Of a stretch of DNA of 64,000 bases, positions 17,292-27,151 are shown in pieces. This DNA comes from Nostoc sp. UHCC 0702 (GTDB taxonomy: Bacteria; Cyanobacteriota; Cyanobacteriia; Cyanobacteriales; Nostocaceae), in NCBI GenBank assembly GCA_017164015.1, contig CP071065.1:5309918-5373917 (forward strand). The letters are read 5' to 3'. The notes beneath the pieces were generated by a model. The model had not been told where the DNA came from and searched no databases. It was given only the letters and a program-made list of their open reading frames with translations. Positions within the stretch are counted from its first letter, which is position 1. Each line of letters opens with the position of its first letter. The translations under genes were made by a program, and so were the position numbers.

Positions 17292-19490
17292 GTGCGATTC
17301 GTTGTTAAGTGAATCACGGTAATCAGTCCGTATATAACTTAACCAACCTACAAAGGTTGAACTCTCAGAAAGATGTAGGTGAAAGTCCTACCAGCAAGGT
17401 TCATGCTTGACTCCTTATCTGCCCACACCGAGTAAGCTCGATTCTTACAGAGTGAAGCTGGGAACAGGGCGCAATCAGACTACCGTTATGGGTGGACACT
17501 GGCGCTAACAGGGAGTTCCTACGGTAAAATTGATGCCTAGAAAAGTAACCTACCGATTAGCGGGTCATATCTCTAACATCCCGACTATATCAGAATAATT
17601 CCCGCCGCGTACCGGACGCAACAGCGGCAAGAACCTGGGGGTCTGATGGTTAAATTGGCACTACCTAACGGAACAAAACAATCGTCTGAGGGAACGAATA
17701 AAAACGCATCAAAAGTCTTGGGAAAAGTCGAATCCCAGGTAGGTAAGACGAGATACGGAACTCCTTCGATGCGGGTAGGATGCAGCGTAATTGCTGCAAG
17801 ATATTCAGAAAACACTTTTTGGCGTTAGAGCATGATTAGGCACAGTAACAAAACTAGTGAATCGTGGAAAACTTTACCCTGGAAGAAATTCCGACGTAAT
17901 TTATTTCGCCTACAAAAACGAGTGTTTAAAGCTATTCGGGCAGGAGACAAGCGTAAATCTTTGTCTTTGCAACGGCTTATCCTCAAGTCCCAAGCAGCTA
18001 GATTTTTGGCAATTCGCCAAGTATCACAATTAAACGCTGGCAAGAAAACAGCAGGGATTGACGGCAAAAAGCAACTATCTGTTAAAGAACGCTTTGAGCT
18101 TGAACAACTGCTAAAAACATCCGGTAGCAACTGGTTTCATCAGGGACTACGAGAAATCCCAATCCCCAAAAAGGACGGGACAACAAGGATGCTGAAAATT
18201 CCCACCATCACAGACAGAGCATGGCAATGCCTTGCAAAGTATGCGCTGGAACCAGCACATGAAGCCACCTTCCATGCAACAAGCTACGGCTTTAGACCAG
18301 GACGCTCAGCACATGATGCTCAAAGAATCCTATTCAATAACCTACGCTCAACCTGCAATGGAATCGAAAAACGAATCATAGAACTCGATATCGAAAAGTG
18401 CTTCGACAGAATAAGCCACACCACAATTATGGACAACCTTATCGCCCCATTAGGCTTGAAATTAGGAATATTTCGGTGTCTAAAAGCCGGAATAAACCCG
18501 GAATTTCCAGAACAAGGTACTTGTCAAGGGGGTGTGGTAAGTCCACTACTAGCTAACATCGCTCTTAACGGAATCGAAAGTATCCATAGATACCACAAAG
18601 ATAAACTCAAAACAATAACACAAAACACTCCGGATGCTGCCATCGCGGAGCCATCAATCCGCTATGCGGACGATATGGTAATAATACTTAGACCGTCAGA
18701 CGATGCAACCAAGATACTTGACAAAATCAGCCAGTTTCTAGAAGAGCGAGGAATGAAGGTAAGCCAGCAGAAAACAAAGCTTACCGCCGCGACAGAAGGA
18801 TTTGACTTTTTAGGCTGGCACTTTGTCGTGCAAAGCAACGGAAAATTTAAATGCGTTCCGTCAGTGGACAATTATAAAAAGCTCCGTCAAAAAGTCAAAA
18901 AAATCGTCAACTGCTCAAATTATGGTGCTACAGTCAAAGCTCTTAAACTTGCACCTGTAGTTAGAGGATGGAGAAACTACCATCGTTTTTGTGATATGAG
19001 TAGCGCAAGAAATTCCCTGTGGCATACCGAACACAGAGCATGGAAAGTATTCAACAGAGAAACTGACCTTGACCGCAAATCAACAACTAAGTTGATAGAA
19101 AAAGCGTTCCCAGCAGTTCCTTACTCCCAAAGCACACACGTCAATGTCAAAGGCACTAAATCACCTTTTGATGGAGACTTGGCTTACTGGAGCCTACGCA
19201 ACAGCAAGCTATATGACGGGGAAACCTCTAAAGCATTAAAACGCCAAAACCATACCTGTGGTCATTGCGGCTTGAAATGTATAAGTGAAGAACGAATACA
19301 TCTACACCATATTGACGGGAATCATAACAACTGGAAGGTCAAAAATCTACTAGCTGTGCATGAATCCTGCCACGATTTTATCCACAGGAGCAAAAGGGAG
19401 CAACCCTAAGAATATCTGGGAGCCGTGTGTCACGAAAGTGACACGCACGGTTCTGTAGGAGAGGTGCGGAGGATCATACCTCCCATCGAC
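17292..19490 (+). mobile_element. Group II intron with encoded reverse transcriptase
   Basis: A likely 5' boundary GTGCG sits at 17292, followed by a long structured leader (to 17831) containing complementary GATTC/GAATC. After the ORF comes a classic domain V hairpin at 19420-19453 (GAGCCGTGTG, GAAA tetraloop, CACACGGTTC-type pairing) and a domain VI-like stem (GGAGG/CCTCC) at about 19459-19485. The end near 19490 is inferred. The 5' exon is the plasmid-type gene at 16645-17291. The 3' exon is not recognised, so the insertion may be old. Confidence 0.75.
17832..19409 (+). CDS. ltrA: Group II intron reverse transcriptase/maturase with HNH endonuclease
   Basis: This 525-residue protein has all expected parts in order: RT motifs (FRPGRSAHDA, QGGVVSPLL, catalytic YADDMVI at about residue 277), the maturase domain X (residues about 370-450, RGWRNYHRFC), and a C-terminal HNH/En domain with paired cysteines and histidines (CGHCG, HLHHIDGNHNN, HESCH). 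It supports splicing and target-primed reverse transcription of the host intron. The frame is intact, so it may still be active. The upstream region is intron RNA domain I-IV rather than a promoter. Confidence 0.95.
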   Translation: MIRHSNKTSESWKTLPWKKFRRNLFRLQKRVFKAIRAGDKRKSLSLQRLILKSQAARFLAIRQVSQLNAGKKTAGIDGKKQLSVKERFELEQLLKTSGSNWFHQGLREIPIPKKDGTTRMLKIPTITDRAWQCLAKYALEPAHEATFHATSYGFRPGRSAHDAQRILFNNLRSTCNGIEKRIIELDIEKCFDRISHTTIMDNLIAPLGLKLGIFRCLKAGINPEFPEQGTCQGGVVSPLLANIALNGIESIHRYHKDKLKTITQNTPDAAIAEPSIRYADDMVIILRPSDDATKILDKISQFLEERGMKVSQQKTKLTAATEGFDFLGWHFVVQSNGKFKCVPSVDNYKKLRQKVKKIVNCSNYGATVKALKLAPVVRGWRNYHRFCDMSSARNSLWHTEHRAWKVFNRETDLDRKSTTKLIEKAFPAVPYSQSTHVNVKGTKSPFDGDLAYWSLRNSKLYDGETSKALKRQNHTCGHCGLKCISEERIHLHHIDGNHNNWKVKNLLAVHESCHDFIHRSKREQP

Positions 19491-20180
19491 TCTAACATAC
19501 AATAACATTCACCTCACGTTTTATGCTTTACGCAAAAACCGAAGAATTTTGAACAAAGCTTTATAAACGCATGGGCGATCGCACCCAACTACAGCTGTCG
19601 CGCAGAACTTGAGCAGAACAGTGGTACGGTTTAGGGCAAGGGAAGTGCGATCGCGCAGGTGAAGGATGTCGATCACGCTTGGGCTGGTGCGAGAATCCGA
19701 TCCGACTGACTTGTTTATTAATCCGTGCGCTCTTTGGGGCTAAGATCAAGAGGAGTCAGAATTCAGAAGTCAGAATACCCCATGCCGTTTGTCAGGGGTT
19801 TCAAACAAGCGAAAAATTTTTCTTTTCTCCACTGATAAATCCGCTTTCTTTAAACCTCTATTCATCCACGCCTACGCACAGCAGTCATTCTGACTCCTGG
19901 CTCCTGACGGAGTGAATTCTTCTTCGGTAAGATTTTAAAGTACAAAACAATGTAAACAAATAATAAGTCTTCACTCTTTAAGCTTAAAAATATTGACACG
20001 CATCTATCTTAAGATATATGTTTGTATAACCTATAAAGCTTGATAGTTGATCCTTTTCAATACTGTGAAAACCACGTTACGACTGAATATTATCATTGTC
20101 AGCTAATAGTAGGCATACATTCTTAAATTAAAAAGCATGAGATTAGATTCATAAGTATCTATCGATTTGCATGGATACAA
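19491..20180. other. Gene-free stretch with dispersed repeat sequence
   Basis: No convincing gene is seen. The stretch has several HIP1 octamers and the repeat GTCAGAATTCAGAAGTCAG (about 19757), which recurs in altered form near 27083. It has an opposing copy-like block (TGACTCCTGGCTCCTGAC) near 19890, suggesting an imperfect inverted repeat. The rest from 19930 is AT-rich. Confidence 0.4.
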
Positions 20181-20186
20181 TTTGTT

Positions 20187-20252
20187 ATGGCATAGCCATA
20201 CTGGCTGTACCGCAGATATGTGGCTGTTCTGTTTGCAACGATGACAGCAGTA
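20187..20252 (-). repeat. 66-bp gene fragment repeated inverted at 34405-34470
   Basis: The minus strand encodes TAVIVANRTATYLRYSQYGYA. The block at 34405-34470 on the plus strand encodes almost the same residues with only a few base differences. Each copy lies directly beside an IS1-type element, but on opposite sides relative to it. The parent gene is not recognised. Confidence 0.55.
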
Positions 20253-20261
20253 TCAAAATCA

Positions 20262-20933
20262 GGCGTTGCTGAATCCAAATATGAATCATGCGATCGCCTC
20301 AAGCTTGTGGGCGCTACGCGCCCGCAGCGCCACGGAACCATACTTGAGATAATGTATTACCAATCGAATAGAGAGTTTAAGCATTTCCTCTGACTTTGAG
20401 TAACAAAAACTTTTCCGATGTAGCCTAGCTAAATAATGTCTAAAACGACTATTTTCACCTTCTACTCGTGTCATATAAGTTTTACTAACAATATGATCCT
20501 CATTGCTAATAAAACAAGGATAAACTGGATAGCCATCTGTAACGTAAAAATAAGAATGCCAACAGTTTATTATCTGCCAGAAAAGTTTAAAAGTTTCAGA
20601 ACTGCGATCTCCTAAAACCCAGGCTATAACTCCTGGAACATGCTTGTTTACGGCTGTCCATAACCAAATTTTGTTTTTTTTACCGAGAAACGTTTCTAAT
20701 TCATCAACTTGAGTTATTTCTGGGATTTCATCCTTTTGGGGTGTGTCAGGCAAAGTATTACTAACCTCTTTTACCCAATTGATCACAGTCGTATGATAGC
20801 GAAGCGTTAGCGAGTCCACGAGCGTCTGCACTTTTTTCACTCGTTCTATTGCCCGAAAGCCAGAACCGTTGACATACATTTCTAAACATTCGCGCTTGAT
20901 TTCTTCTGAGTAACCTTTCGGTTCATAAGAATC
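20262..20933 (-). mobile_element. Truncated IS1-family element, copy 1
   Basis: The end GGCGTTGCTGAAT at 20262 matches that of the second IS1-type copy at 34480. The other end is missing because an older IS701-like element starts at 20934. The transposase lacks its N-terminal zinc ribbon for the same reason. Confidence 0.7.
20286..20933 (-). pseudogene. IS1-family transposase, N-terminally cut and carrying two small palindromic insertions
   Basis: The frame runs upstream of the ATG at 20879 to about 20933 (YEPKGYSEEIKRECLEMYVN), where it is cut. The DDE part (VDELETFLGKKNKIWLWTAV, TDGYPVYPCFI, KTYMTRVEGENSRFRHYLA) is like copy 2. Two blocks do not belong: ten extra residues inside the helix-turn-helix (QTLVDSLTLRY replaces one residue) and a changed C-terminus (VALRARSAHKLEAIA). 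Both are encoded by GC-rich palindromic repeats (AGCGAAGCGTTAGCGAGTCC at about 20797; GGGCGCTACGCGCCC at about 20308). Neither broke the frame. Confidence 0.75.
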
Positions 20934-21074
20934 CAGGACTTACGCAACTGGCATAAGCAATGGCGTGCGGAGCGCGCCGAGCGCCTAAAAAAACTAAGCT
21001 ATCGACATAGCAACATCTGGACGTTTTAGTTGCTCGATTAAATAATTAGAAAGCAAACTATGCTTGATTTTATA

Positions 21075-22379
21075 CAGGACTTACGCAACTGTCACAAGCA
21101 ATGGTGCGGTGTAACCGCGCCGTGCGCCTAAACAACTACGCGATAAACATAGGAACAGCCGGACGTTTTAGTTGCTGAACTAAATAATTAGATAGTAGTC
21201 CATGCTTAATTTGATAAATTGTTTGACCAGTTATATAAGCTAAATTTTTGAGCCGAAGCCAGACTAAAATAGCGCAGGCGATATGATTTCTTTGAATACG
21301 ACCCTTACGGCATTGACATGATTCAATGCCAGTCAATTGCTTTAATTCGCGGTGAAACTCTTCAATTTTCCATCGAACCTTACACACTTTTTGTACAACA
21401 TCCGTAGAATCTTGAGATAAATCGTTTGTAGCGATAAAATCCGTTCTGTCGGTCGAGACAGTTACTCGGAATAGTTTCACTTTTTTAGCTTGAGGAAACT
21501 TTTTTATTTTTATTATTTTACCTGATATCAACTCCTCCTCATTCCAAGATAATGATTCAATCCTTTTATAATTTTCAAGACAATTAGTATCATCTACAAG
21601 TCGATTACGTTTCAAAGGACAATAATAATATTTTCCTAAGCCATCAATGTATAACATTAATTTATTTGTGGCATACCAACTGTCCATTAACACAGCTTGG
21701 AATGGTAAAACCTTATGATATACAAGGTTTTGCAGCATTTCTGTTACATGGTCTATTTTAGTTTTACCATCTGAGTCTGGGTCATAAATACGATAGTCAA
21801 CCACCCAAAATTTTCCTTCTTCATGATTGACATATATACAATTTATTAAGCCGATACCCTGGATTACACCATGTTGGTTGCCACTATATTGTCGTTTACT
21901 TGTCTCTATTTCTGTGGCGTATCGTTTATCCAGCACCGTGTCATCAAAAACTAGATATGCAGTATCACTCACTTGGACGATATCTTTAACATTATCCCAA
22001 AGCAAACGAGGTGTTAACTTTTCATTTTTGAGATAACGGTTAATTTTATCATGACTGATCTGATCTAAATGCTCTGCCAAATTCGTGACTGTATAATTAA
22101 TCTGACTGCTCAACAAGTATTGGCAATAGTTAAGTTTAGTAAATCTCATAAAATACAAGGTTTATTTTATGAATCCTTAACTCTATTTTCTCATAATTTG
22201 AACAAGGCTTCACACAGAGACACGACTTTAACTAATTTTCGCAAGCCCCTTGTTAGTAAGCTCATCTTTGCTAGTACATATGTCTTGTAGAAATGCGATC
22301 GCCTGTGCCAGTTGCGTCCATTATTCAATACATCTGTACTCAATTTTAGCGATCGCCTGTGCCAGTTGCGTAAGTCCTG
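21075..22379 (-). mobile_element. IS701-like insertion sequence, young copy A (1305 bp)
   Basis: The ends are CAGGACTTACGCAACTG at 21075 and the inverse at 22379. A 5-bp target duplication TTATA flanks it on both sides. As far as compared by eye (ends and full transposase) the sequence is identical to copy B at 41963-43267 in the opposite orientation. Confidence 0.88.
21136..22149 (-). CDS. IS701/IS4-like DDE transposase, copy A
   Basis: A 337-residue transposase from the ATG at 22149 (MRFTKLNYCQYLLSSQ); a TTG nine bases earlier is an alternative start. Likely DDE residues lie in YLVFDDTVLDKRY, VLMDSWYA and VRWKIEEFHRELKQLTG, the last holding the expected Glu. It is intact, and identical in protein to the copy at 42193-43206. 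Young, apparently functional. Confidence 0.88.
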   Translation of the reverse strand: MRFTKLNYCQYLLSSQINYTVTNLAEHLDQISHDKINRYLKNEKLTPRLLWDNVKDIVQVSDTAYLVFDDTVLDKRYATEIETSKRQYSGNQHGVIQGIGLINCIYVNHEEGKFWVVDYRIYDPDSDGKTKIDHVTEMLQNLVYHKVLPFQAVLMDSWYATNKLMLYIDGLGKYYYCPLKRNRLVDDTNCLENYKRIESLSWNEEELISGKIIKIKKFPQAKKVKLFRVTVSTDRTDFIATNDLSQDSTDVVQKVCKVRWKIEEFHRELKQLTGIESCQCRKGRIQRNHIACAILVWLRLKNLAYITGQTIYQIKHGLLSNYLVQQLKRPAVPMFIA

Positions 22380-23363
22380 TTATAAATAGTTTGACCTGTG
22401 CTATTAGCTAAATTTTTGAGTCTTAGCCAAACCAACATAGCACAAGCAATATGATTTCTTTGAAGGCGAGCTTTACGACATTGACATGATTCAATGCCAG
22501 TTAGTTGCTTGATTTCTCGATGAAACTCACGCCAGTCGCTACAACGGGGGGAACCCCCGCAACGCGCTGGCTCCTCTATTTTTCAACGGATTTTACACAC
22601 CTGTTGTGTAACATCTGTAGAACTTTGAGATAAGTCGTTAGTTGCGACATAATCCGTTCTATCGGTAGAGACAGTAACCCGGAATAGTTTCACCTTTTTA
22701 TCAGCAGGAAACCCCTTTATTTTTATAATTTTACCACATTCTAGTTCCTCATTACTCCATGATAAAGATTCAATATTCTTATATTTTTCTTTACCGAAAC
22801 TATCATCTACTAAACGATTAGTCTTGAAAGGGCAATAATAAATTTTATTTAGACTATCGATATAAAGCATTAAATTATTAACTGCATACCAAGTATCCAT
22901 TAAAACTGTATCGAAAGGTAGTAATTTCTGATATACAAGCCCTTGTAGCATATTTTTTACATGATCAATCTTGGTCAAACCATCATTATCAGGGTGAAAA
23001 ATCCGATAATCTATTACCCAAAATTTGAGAGTTTTAGGATTAACATATATGCAACTTACTATTCCAATCCCTTTGACAATGCCGTGTTCATTACCACTAT
23101 ACTGTCTTCGTACTATCTCGATTTCTTCAGAAAATCTTTTATCTAAAACAGGATCATCAAATATAATATAAGCATCCTCATCAGGGACAATTAAATCTTT
23201 GACATTATCCCAAAGTATTCGAGGAGTTAACTTTTCATTTTTCAGATAATAATTAATTTTATCATGACTAATATTTTCGCTGAGGCTCTGCTAAATTAGT
23301 CATGGTATAGTTAATTTGACTACTCAGTAGATATTGACAATAATTAAGTTTAGTAAATTTCAT
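22380..23363 (-). pseudogene. Decayed IS701-like transposase of the outer element
   Basis: The protein is clearly related to copies A and B (MKFTKLNYCQYLLSSQINYT at 23363, then KIDHVKNMLQGLVYQKLLPF), but the frame is broken after NLAE near 23290, and again by a palindromic insertion at 22531-22574. Its last part lies on the far side of the nested copy at 20934-21074. Only a 131-residue block (22978-22583) is still open. Confidence 0.75.
22531..22574. repeat. Small palindromic repeat, family A, inside a transposase gene
   Basis: A 44-bp hairpin: GCCAGTCGCT at one end and AGCGCGCTGGC-type complement at the other, with a GGGGGGAACCCCC centre. The same design occurs at 36239-36280, 54196-54236 and 62606-62650. 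Confidence 0.7.
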
Positions 23364-23483
23364 TGCTAATCGATTTTTCGATGCACCCGCAACTTATTTT
23401 CTCATAAAATCTTTTTCGGAATCTACTTGATTAGTTGCTATCAACAATTTCAAAAAGGGCTGATTTCAAAAACCCCTTTTTAT

Positions 23484-23590
23484 AGTACTAAAGTACCAGT
23501 AATTAGCGATCGCCTGTGCCAGTTGCGTCAGTCATGTAGTACTAAAGTACCAGTAATTAGCGATCGCCTGTGCCAGTTGCGTAAGTCCTG
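23484..23590. repeat. Tandemly doubled terminal block of the outer IS
   Basis: The block GTACTAAAGTACCAGTAAT plus GCGATCGCCTGTGCCAGTTG occurs twice in a row here, each time ending in a terminal-repeat-like GTTGCGT. Copies A and B have a similar doubling of the GCGATCGCCTGTGCCAGTTG segment, so a double end is a feature of this IS group. Confidence 0.6.
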
Positions 23591-24371
23591 AAATAGTGAT
23601 TTTTTGATTCGTGCCACCCACAATCGGCGAGTTGACCATGAAACCAAATACTTACATCAAGCTATTCGCGCTCTACAATCATGTGGCACATTGATTGTAG
23701 AGCTACAACGCAATCCAGAACGTGAGTCTCGAAAAGCAACACTGGCACTGCGTTTTGCCACATTAGAGATTCAAGTGCCATTGCATCACTTGAAGCGTTC
23801 AGGGCTAAAACCTGTGAGCTTGCAAGTAGTCTTGGCAGAAGAAGAAGACCCACCACAAGGAGTTACCCCCATAAGCTGGTTGCTACTAACGACTCTCGAT
23901 ATCGCTAGTTTTGATGACGTGGTGCATTGTGTACGTTGGTACACTTATCGTTGGTTAATTGAGCGCTATCACTACACACTTAAAAGTGGCTGTGGTATTG
24001 AAAAACTACAACTCGAAACAGCCCGTCGGATTGAAATGGCTTTGGCAACCTATTCGATTGTGGCTTGGCGGTTGTTGTGGCTCACCTACGAAGCTAGGAT
24101 TAATCCTGATTCCCCTTGTGACACAGTTTTAGAAACCCATGAATGGCAGTCTTTGTGTGCCACCATTGACAAAACATCACATCCACCAAAAACACCGCCA
24201 TCTTTACGAGATGCGGTGCGAATGATTGCTACTCTTGGTGGATTTTTAGGCAGAAAAAGAGATGGAGAACCTGGAGTGAAAACAATTTGGCGAGGGCTGA
24301 GACGATTACATGATATCGCCGCTACCTGGAAACTCCTTGACTGTTATTCTCCAGTTGATACCTTTGGTTAA
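23591..24371 (+). pseudogene. 3' half of an IS4-family (Tn5-like) transposase
   Basis: The frame is open back to the boundary with the outer IS at 23590 (SDFLIRATHNRRVDHE). The sequence shows the Tn5/IS4 C-terminal signature YRWLIERYHYTLKSGCG (with the catalytic Glu) and ends HDIAATWKLLDCYSPVDTFG. The N-terminal DNA-binding part and the first two Asp residues are missing. The upstream half is not on the far side of the outer IS, so a deletion accompanied that insertion. Confidence 0.8.
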
Positions 24372-24491
24372 CGATCGCCTGCAAAAATTACCCCTCTCCA
24401 GATTTAGCTATATTTGTCAACTCCTCCAACTACGCCAACTACTACAATTCTTCTCCAGCCTCCTTTATAGCAATGTTAAGAAAGATCCGGG

Positions 24492-25298
24492 TAATGGATA
24501 GGGGAAGGGGGCTGGGGGGTTAGGTCTGCCGATAGACAAAATTTCTCCCCCGCACCACCAACAAATCCACCACATTACCAGCCAAGAGGACGTAATCGCT
24601 GGTTGGAGTTGGAAAGGGAATTGCAGTCTCGTCGCCAAAGTAACATTTTGCCATCAGGTGGTAAGCCTTCCATTCCCCCACCTCTTAGCCCCAAACCCAC
24701 CATCCAAAGACAGGTTTTCGACGATAACGAACCAATTCACCTGCAATATCATTCCAGCAGTTTTCCCCGCGCAGATCCTCCCATCAGGGATAATGCCCCG
24801 CTCCCTCAAGAAGTCGCTACTGTCAGCGATACCAGGGAAGTAGCTAAATCCTTGGACGAAGGAAAATCTGAAGCGATACCTTCTGTCAGCTTCACTACTA
24901 GACAATTGGCGGATGCTGACCAGCCTTCTCCAGACAAACAACAACCCCCAGCAGTACCAGATACCAACAAACCCTCTCTTCCCAAATCGCCCACCTTGGA
25001 GGAATTAGCTACCGCATTACTAGAGATTATTAACCAGCAAAACCGCCCATCGGTAGAAGTTGCTACCGGTTCCACCAATCTTTCACTCCCTCAGCCAGAG
25101 ATAAATGCTAATTCAGGCAACACTGTTAGTCAACAAATAAGTCTAGATATGCCCTATGCTACAGAATTTGACTTGGGAACGATTGAATTGGAACAACTGT
25201 TTGATACCTTTGACCGGGAAATTGAACAGACAGAACCAGCCAAAGTTATTGATTTAAAACAGCGATTTGAGGAATTCGATCACGCTTTGGATGCATAG
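24492..25298 (+). CDS. Proline-rich, mostly disordered protein, unidentified; probably 5'-truncated
   Basis: The frame is open from about 24492 with natural-looking codons (QNFSPAPPTNPPHYQPRGRN), but no good start appears before the TTG at 24603. The protein is rich in Pro, Ser, Gln and acidic residues, with no domain seen. A short helical stretch (PTLEELATALLEIINQQNRP) lies mid-way, and the C-terminus is acidic and helical (IELEQLFDTFDREIEQ). The next gene has a similar helical element (AKALAVELLNILEAKQ), so the two may be related in role. Function unknown. Confidence 0.45.
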
Positions 25299-25404
25299 CA
25301 GTCAGACAGCTTTGTATCTGCTGAGATGGTGTTGATAGCAAATAGAACTATTAAAAAAACTACTAAAACTTGAAGAAATTAAAAACTTTAATCGAGGTGC
25401 TGTG

Positions 25405-26274
25405 ATGGTGAAATCTAACAAAAAACCTAATCGCCTAGCTGAATTAGCAAAAGGACTGCAAGAGCAAACGGTGCAAGAACCGCATTCTTCAATGACTCAA
25501 GTTACTGATCTAGAACCTGCTGCTTCTGTGTCTGTGACACAAGTTGCTTCATCTCTAGAGTCTCTCCAGCCTGATGAGAATGAGGTAAAAGAACTTATGC
25601 CGGATGCGATCGCTCAACAACCTGTTACACCAGACAGCGAGGAGCCTCAAACGCCAATAGATGCGAAAGCTTTGGCAGTGGAACTACTGAATATACTTGA
25701 GGCGAAACAGGCTAGTCAGGCACAAAACCAATCGTCTGCGGCTGCTTTGGGGCTAGAAATCCAGGATGAGATGCCATCAAATACCCCTAACAAAACTACT
25801 ACAAAACCTCAACCTGTTTCAGCTACGGTGATTTCATCCTTTGATCAGTTAGACAAACGCCTAAAAGTAGAAATGCAGCAGGAAGAGGCGATTTCTTCAA
25901 AGCCAGAGTTTACCTTAAAAGATTATTATGAGGCGTGTGCTAGTGTTAAAAACATAAAGACTCCTCAGTTAAAAGAAATGATTGCTCCATATGAGCATAT
26001 CAAAAAATATTTAAATATAATGCAAGAAGCTAACGCTTGCAGAGATAATCAAACCGTTGGGCATTGGTGGAGAGCATTACATCCAGAAAAAAATCAAATA
26101 GTGAGCAAAGAAAAAGAAATTCAAGAAGCAATGTTCAAATTTTATCAAACAATATTTACATTAGAAGGATGTGAAGCCAATCAGCTACCTAATTATTGGA
26201 CGAAGTGTGTGAAGATATTATCTATACAAAACTTTACTCGAACTCCATTAAATACAGTCAAGTTTGGTAGCTAA
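25405..26274 (+). CDS. Unidentified protein with disordered N-terminus and compact C-terminal domain
   Basis: 289 residues from the ATG at 25405 (a GTG just before is the alternative start; GAGG lies upstream). Residues 1-160 are low-complexity, Gln/Ser/Glu rich. The helix AKALAVELLNILEAKQ resembles one in the upstream neighbour. Residues about 170-289 look folded (FTLKDYYEACASVKN, NQTVGHWWRALHPEK, NYWTKCVKILSIQNF). I do not recognise the family. It is co-oriented with the gene before it, 106 bases away. Confidence 0.5.
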   Translation: MVKSNKKPNRLAELAKGLQEQTVQEPHSSMTQVTDLEPAASVSVTQVASSLESLQPDENEVKELMPDAIAQQPVTPDSEEPQTPIDAKALAVELLNILEAKQASQAQNQSSAAALGLEIQDEMPSNTPNKTTTKPQPVSATVISSFDQLDKRLKVEMQQEEAISSKPEFTLKDYYEACASVKNIKTPQLKEMIAPYEHIKKYLNIMQEANACRDNQTVGHWWRALHPEKNQIVSKEKEIQEAMFKFYQTIFTLEGCEANQLPNYWTKCVKILSIQNFTRTPLNTVKFGS

Positions 26275-26575
26275 TCTAAATTTATACTTAGAGGATTTTG
26301 AAAAATTTTTGATAGATTAAATTTGTTTTTCTAAATTGTAGACCACCGAATCTATAACTTACTGTGGTATTCTACAATCTATACATCCGTTTATTAGTAC
26401 AGAATTAATGCCAGTATTCTAAATCATAAATTCTATTTTTTATACCGGATTTAGAGCTATATTGCATTGCCTAAAATTCAAAATAACACAAAAAAATATG
26501 TAAATCTTTGTATAATTTCTCCTAAATTAGATATTTAGTTATTAAGGTATTAATGACCATTCACCTCTTAAAAAT
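26275..26575. other. AT-rich intergenic stretch, no feature seen
   Basis: About 300 AT-rich bases separate the unidentified gene from the ricin-type lectin gene. No hairpin, repeat or ORF stood out. It probably holds the promoter of the lectin-like gene. Confidence 0.4.
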
Positions 26576-26986
26576 ATGAATGATATCCCAAGAGAGTTAC
26601 AGTTCCATATTATTCACAGAGAATCTGGTAAATACTTAGAAGCTACCGGAAAAACAGTTAGTGTACGCCCTCGTAATCGTGAAAATCCTGACCAACAAAC
26701 TTGGATTTTTATGGAAGTAGATGGAGGACATTATCTTCTACACATAGCGTCAAGAGAAGCTTTAGATGCTGGAGCTTTAGGAGAAAATATTTATACAAAC
26801 CCACTTAATCCAGACTTGTCTGACCCAAACCAATATCAAATTTGGGAACGATCTGGAAATTTAGAGTGCTGTTCATTTGTTCACAAGACAGATGGTAAAT
26901 TTTTAGATGCAGATGGAGATAAAGTGACTATACAATCTCACAAAAGTGGTAATAAAAATCAGGATTGGATAATACAACCAGCCTAA
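26576..26986 (+). CDS. Ricin-type beta-trefoil (RICIN) domain protein
   Basis: This 136-residue single-domain protein has the beta-trefoil marks: QxW-like motifs (DQQTWIF, NQYQIWE, NQDWII at three positions) and repeating aspartates around DAGALGENIY and FLDADGDKV. Ricin-type domains bind sugars, and some bind other ligands. It has no signal peptide, so it would act in the cytosol unless exported by another route. It is a free-standing domain in an accessory region. Confidence 0.72.
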   Translation: MNDIPRELQFHIIHRESGKYLEATGKTVSVRPRNRENPDQQTWIFMEVDGGHYLLHIASREALDAGALGENIYTNPLNPDLSDPNQYQIWERSGNLECCSFVHKTDGKFLDADGDKVTIQSHKSGNKNQDWIIQPA

Positions 26987-27151
26987 CTTTAAATATTCTC
27001 CTAAACACAAATTTGGAATTTACTTTTGCTTGGAACAATATGTTTGTTAATTCGAACATTTAGAAAACATCTCATTGAAGAAATCAGAATTCAGAAATGA
27101 GAATGTAATTAGTAGGATTCAGACCCCCACTAATTGAAAACCGCTTTATAA

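Larger units (their letters stand above)
20934..23590 (-). mobile_element. Older IS701-like element, interrupted by a younger relative
   Basis: The outer element runs from CAGGACTTACGCAACTGGCA (20934) to the inverted end GTAAGTCCTG at 23590. Without the 1305-bp nested copy and its 5-bp duplication it is about 1347 bp, close to the young copy plus one 44-bp palindromic insertion. No target duplication surrounds it. Its left neighbour is an IS1 gene and its right neighbour a Tn5-like transposase, so flanking DNA has been rearranged. Confidence 0.7.

Noticed and set aside
19561..19915. Two overlapping short frames around 19.6-19.9 kb
   Set aside because: Composition is not protein-like and the region contains HIP1 sites and dispersed repeats.
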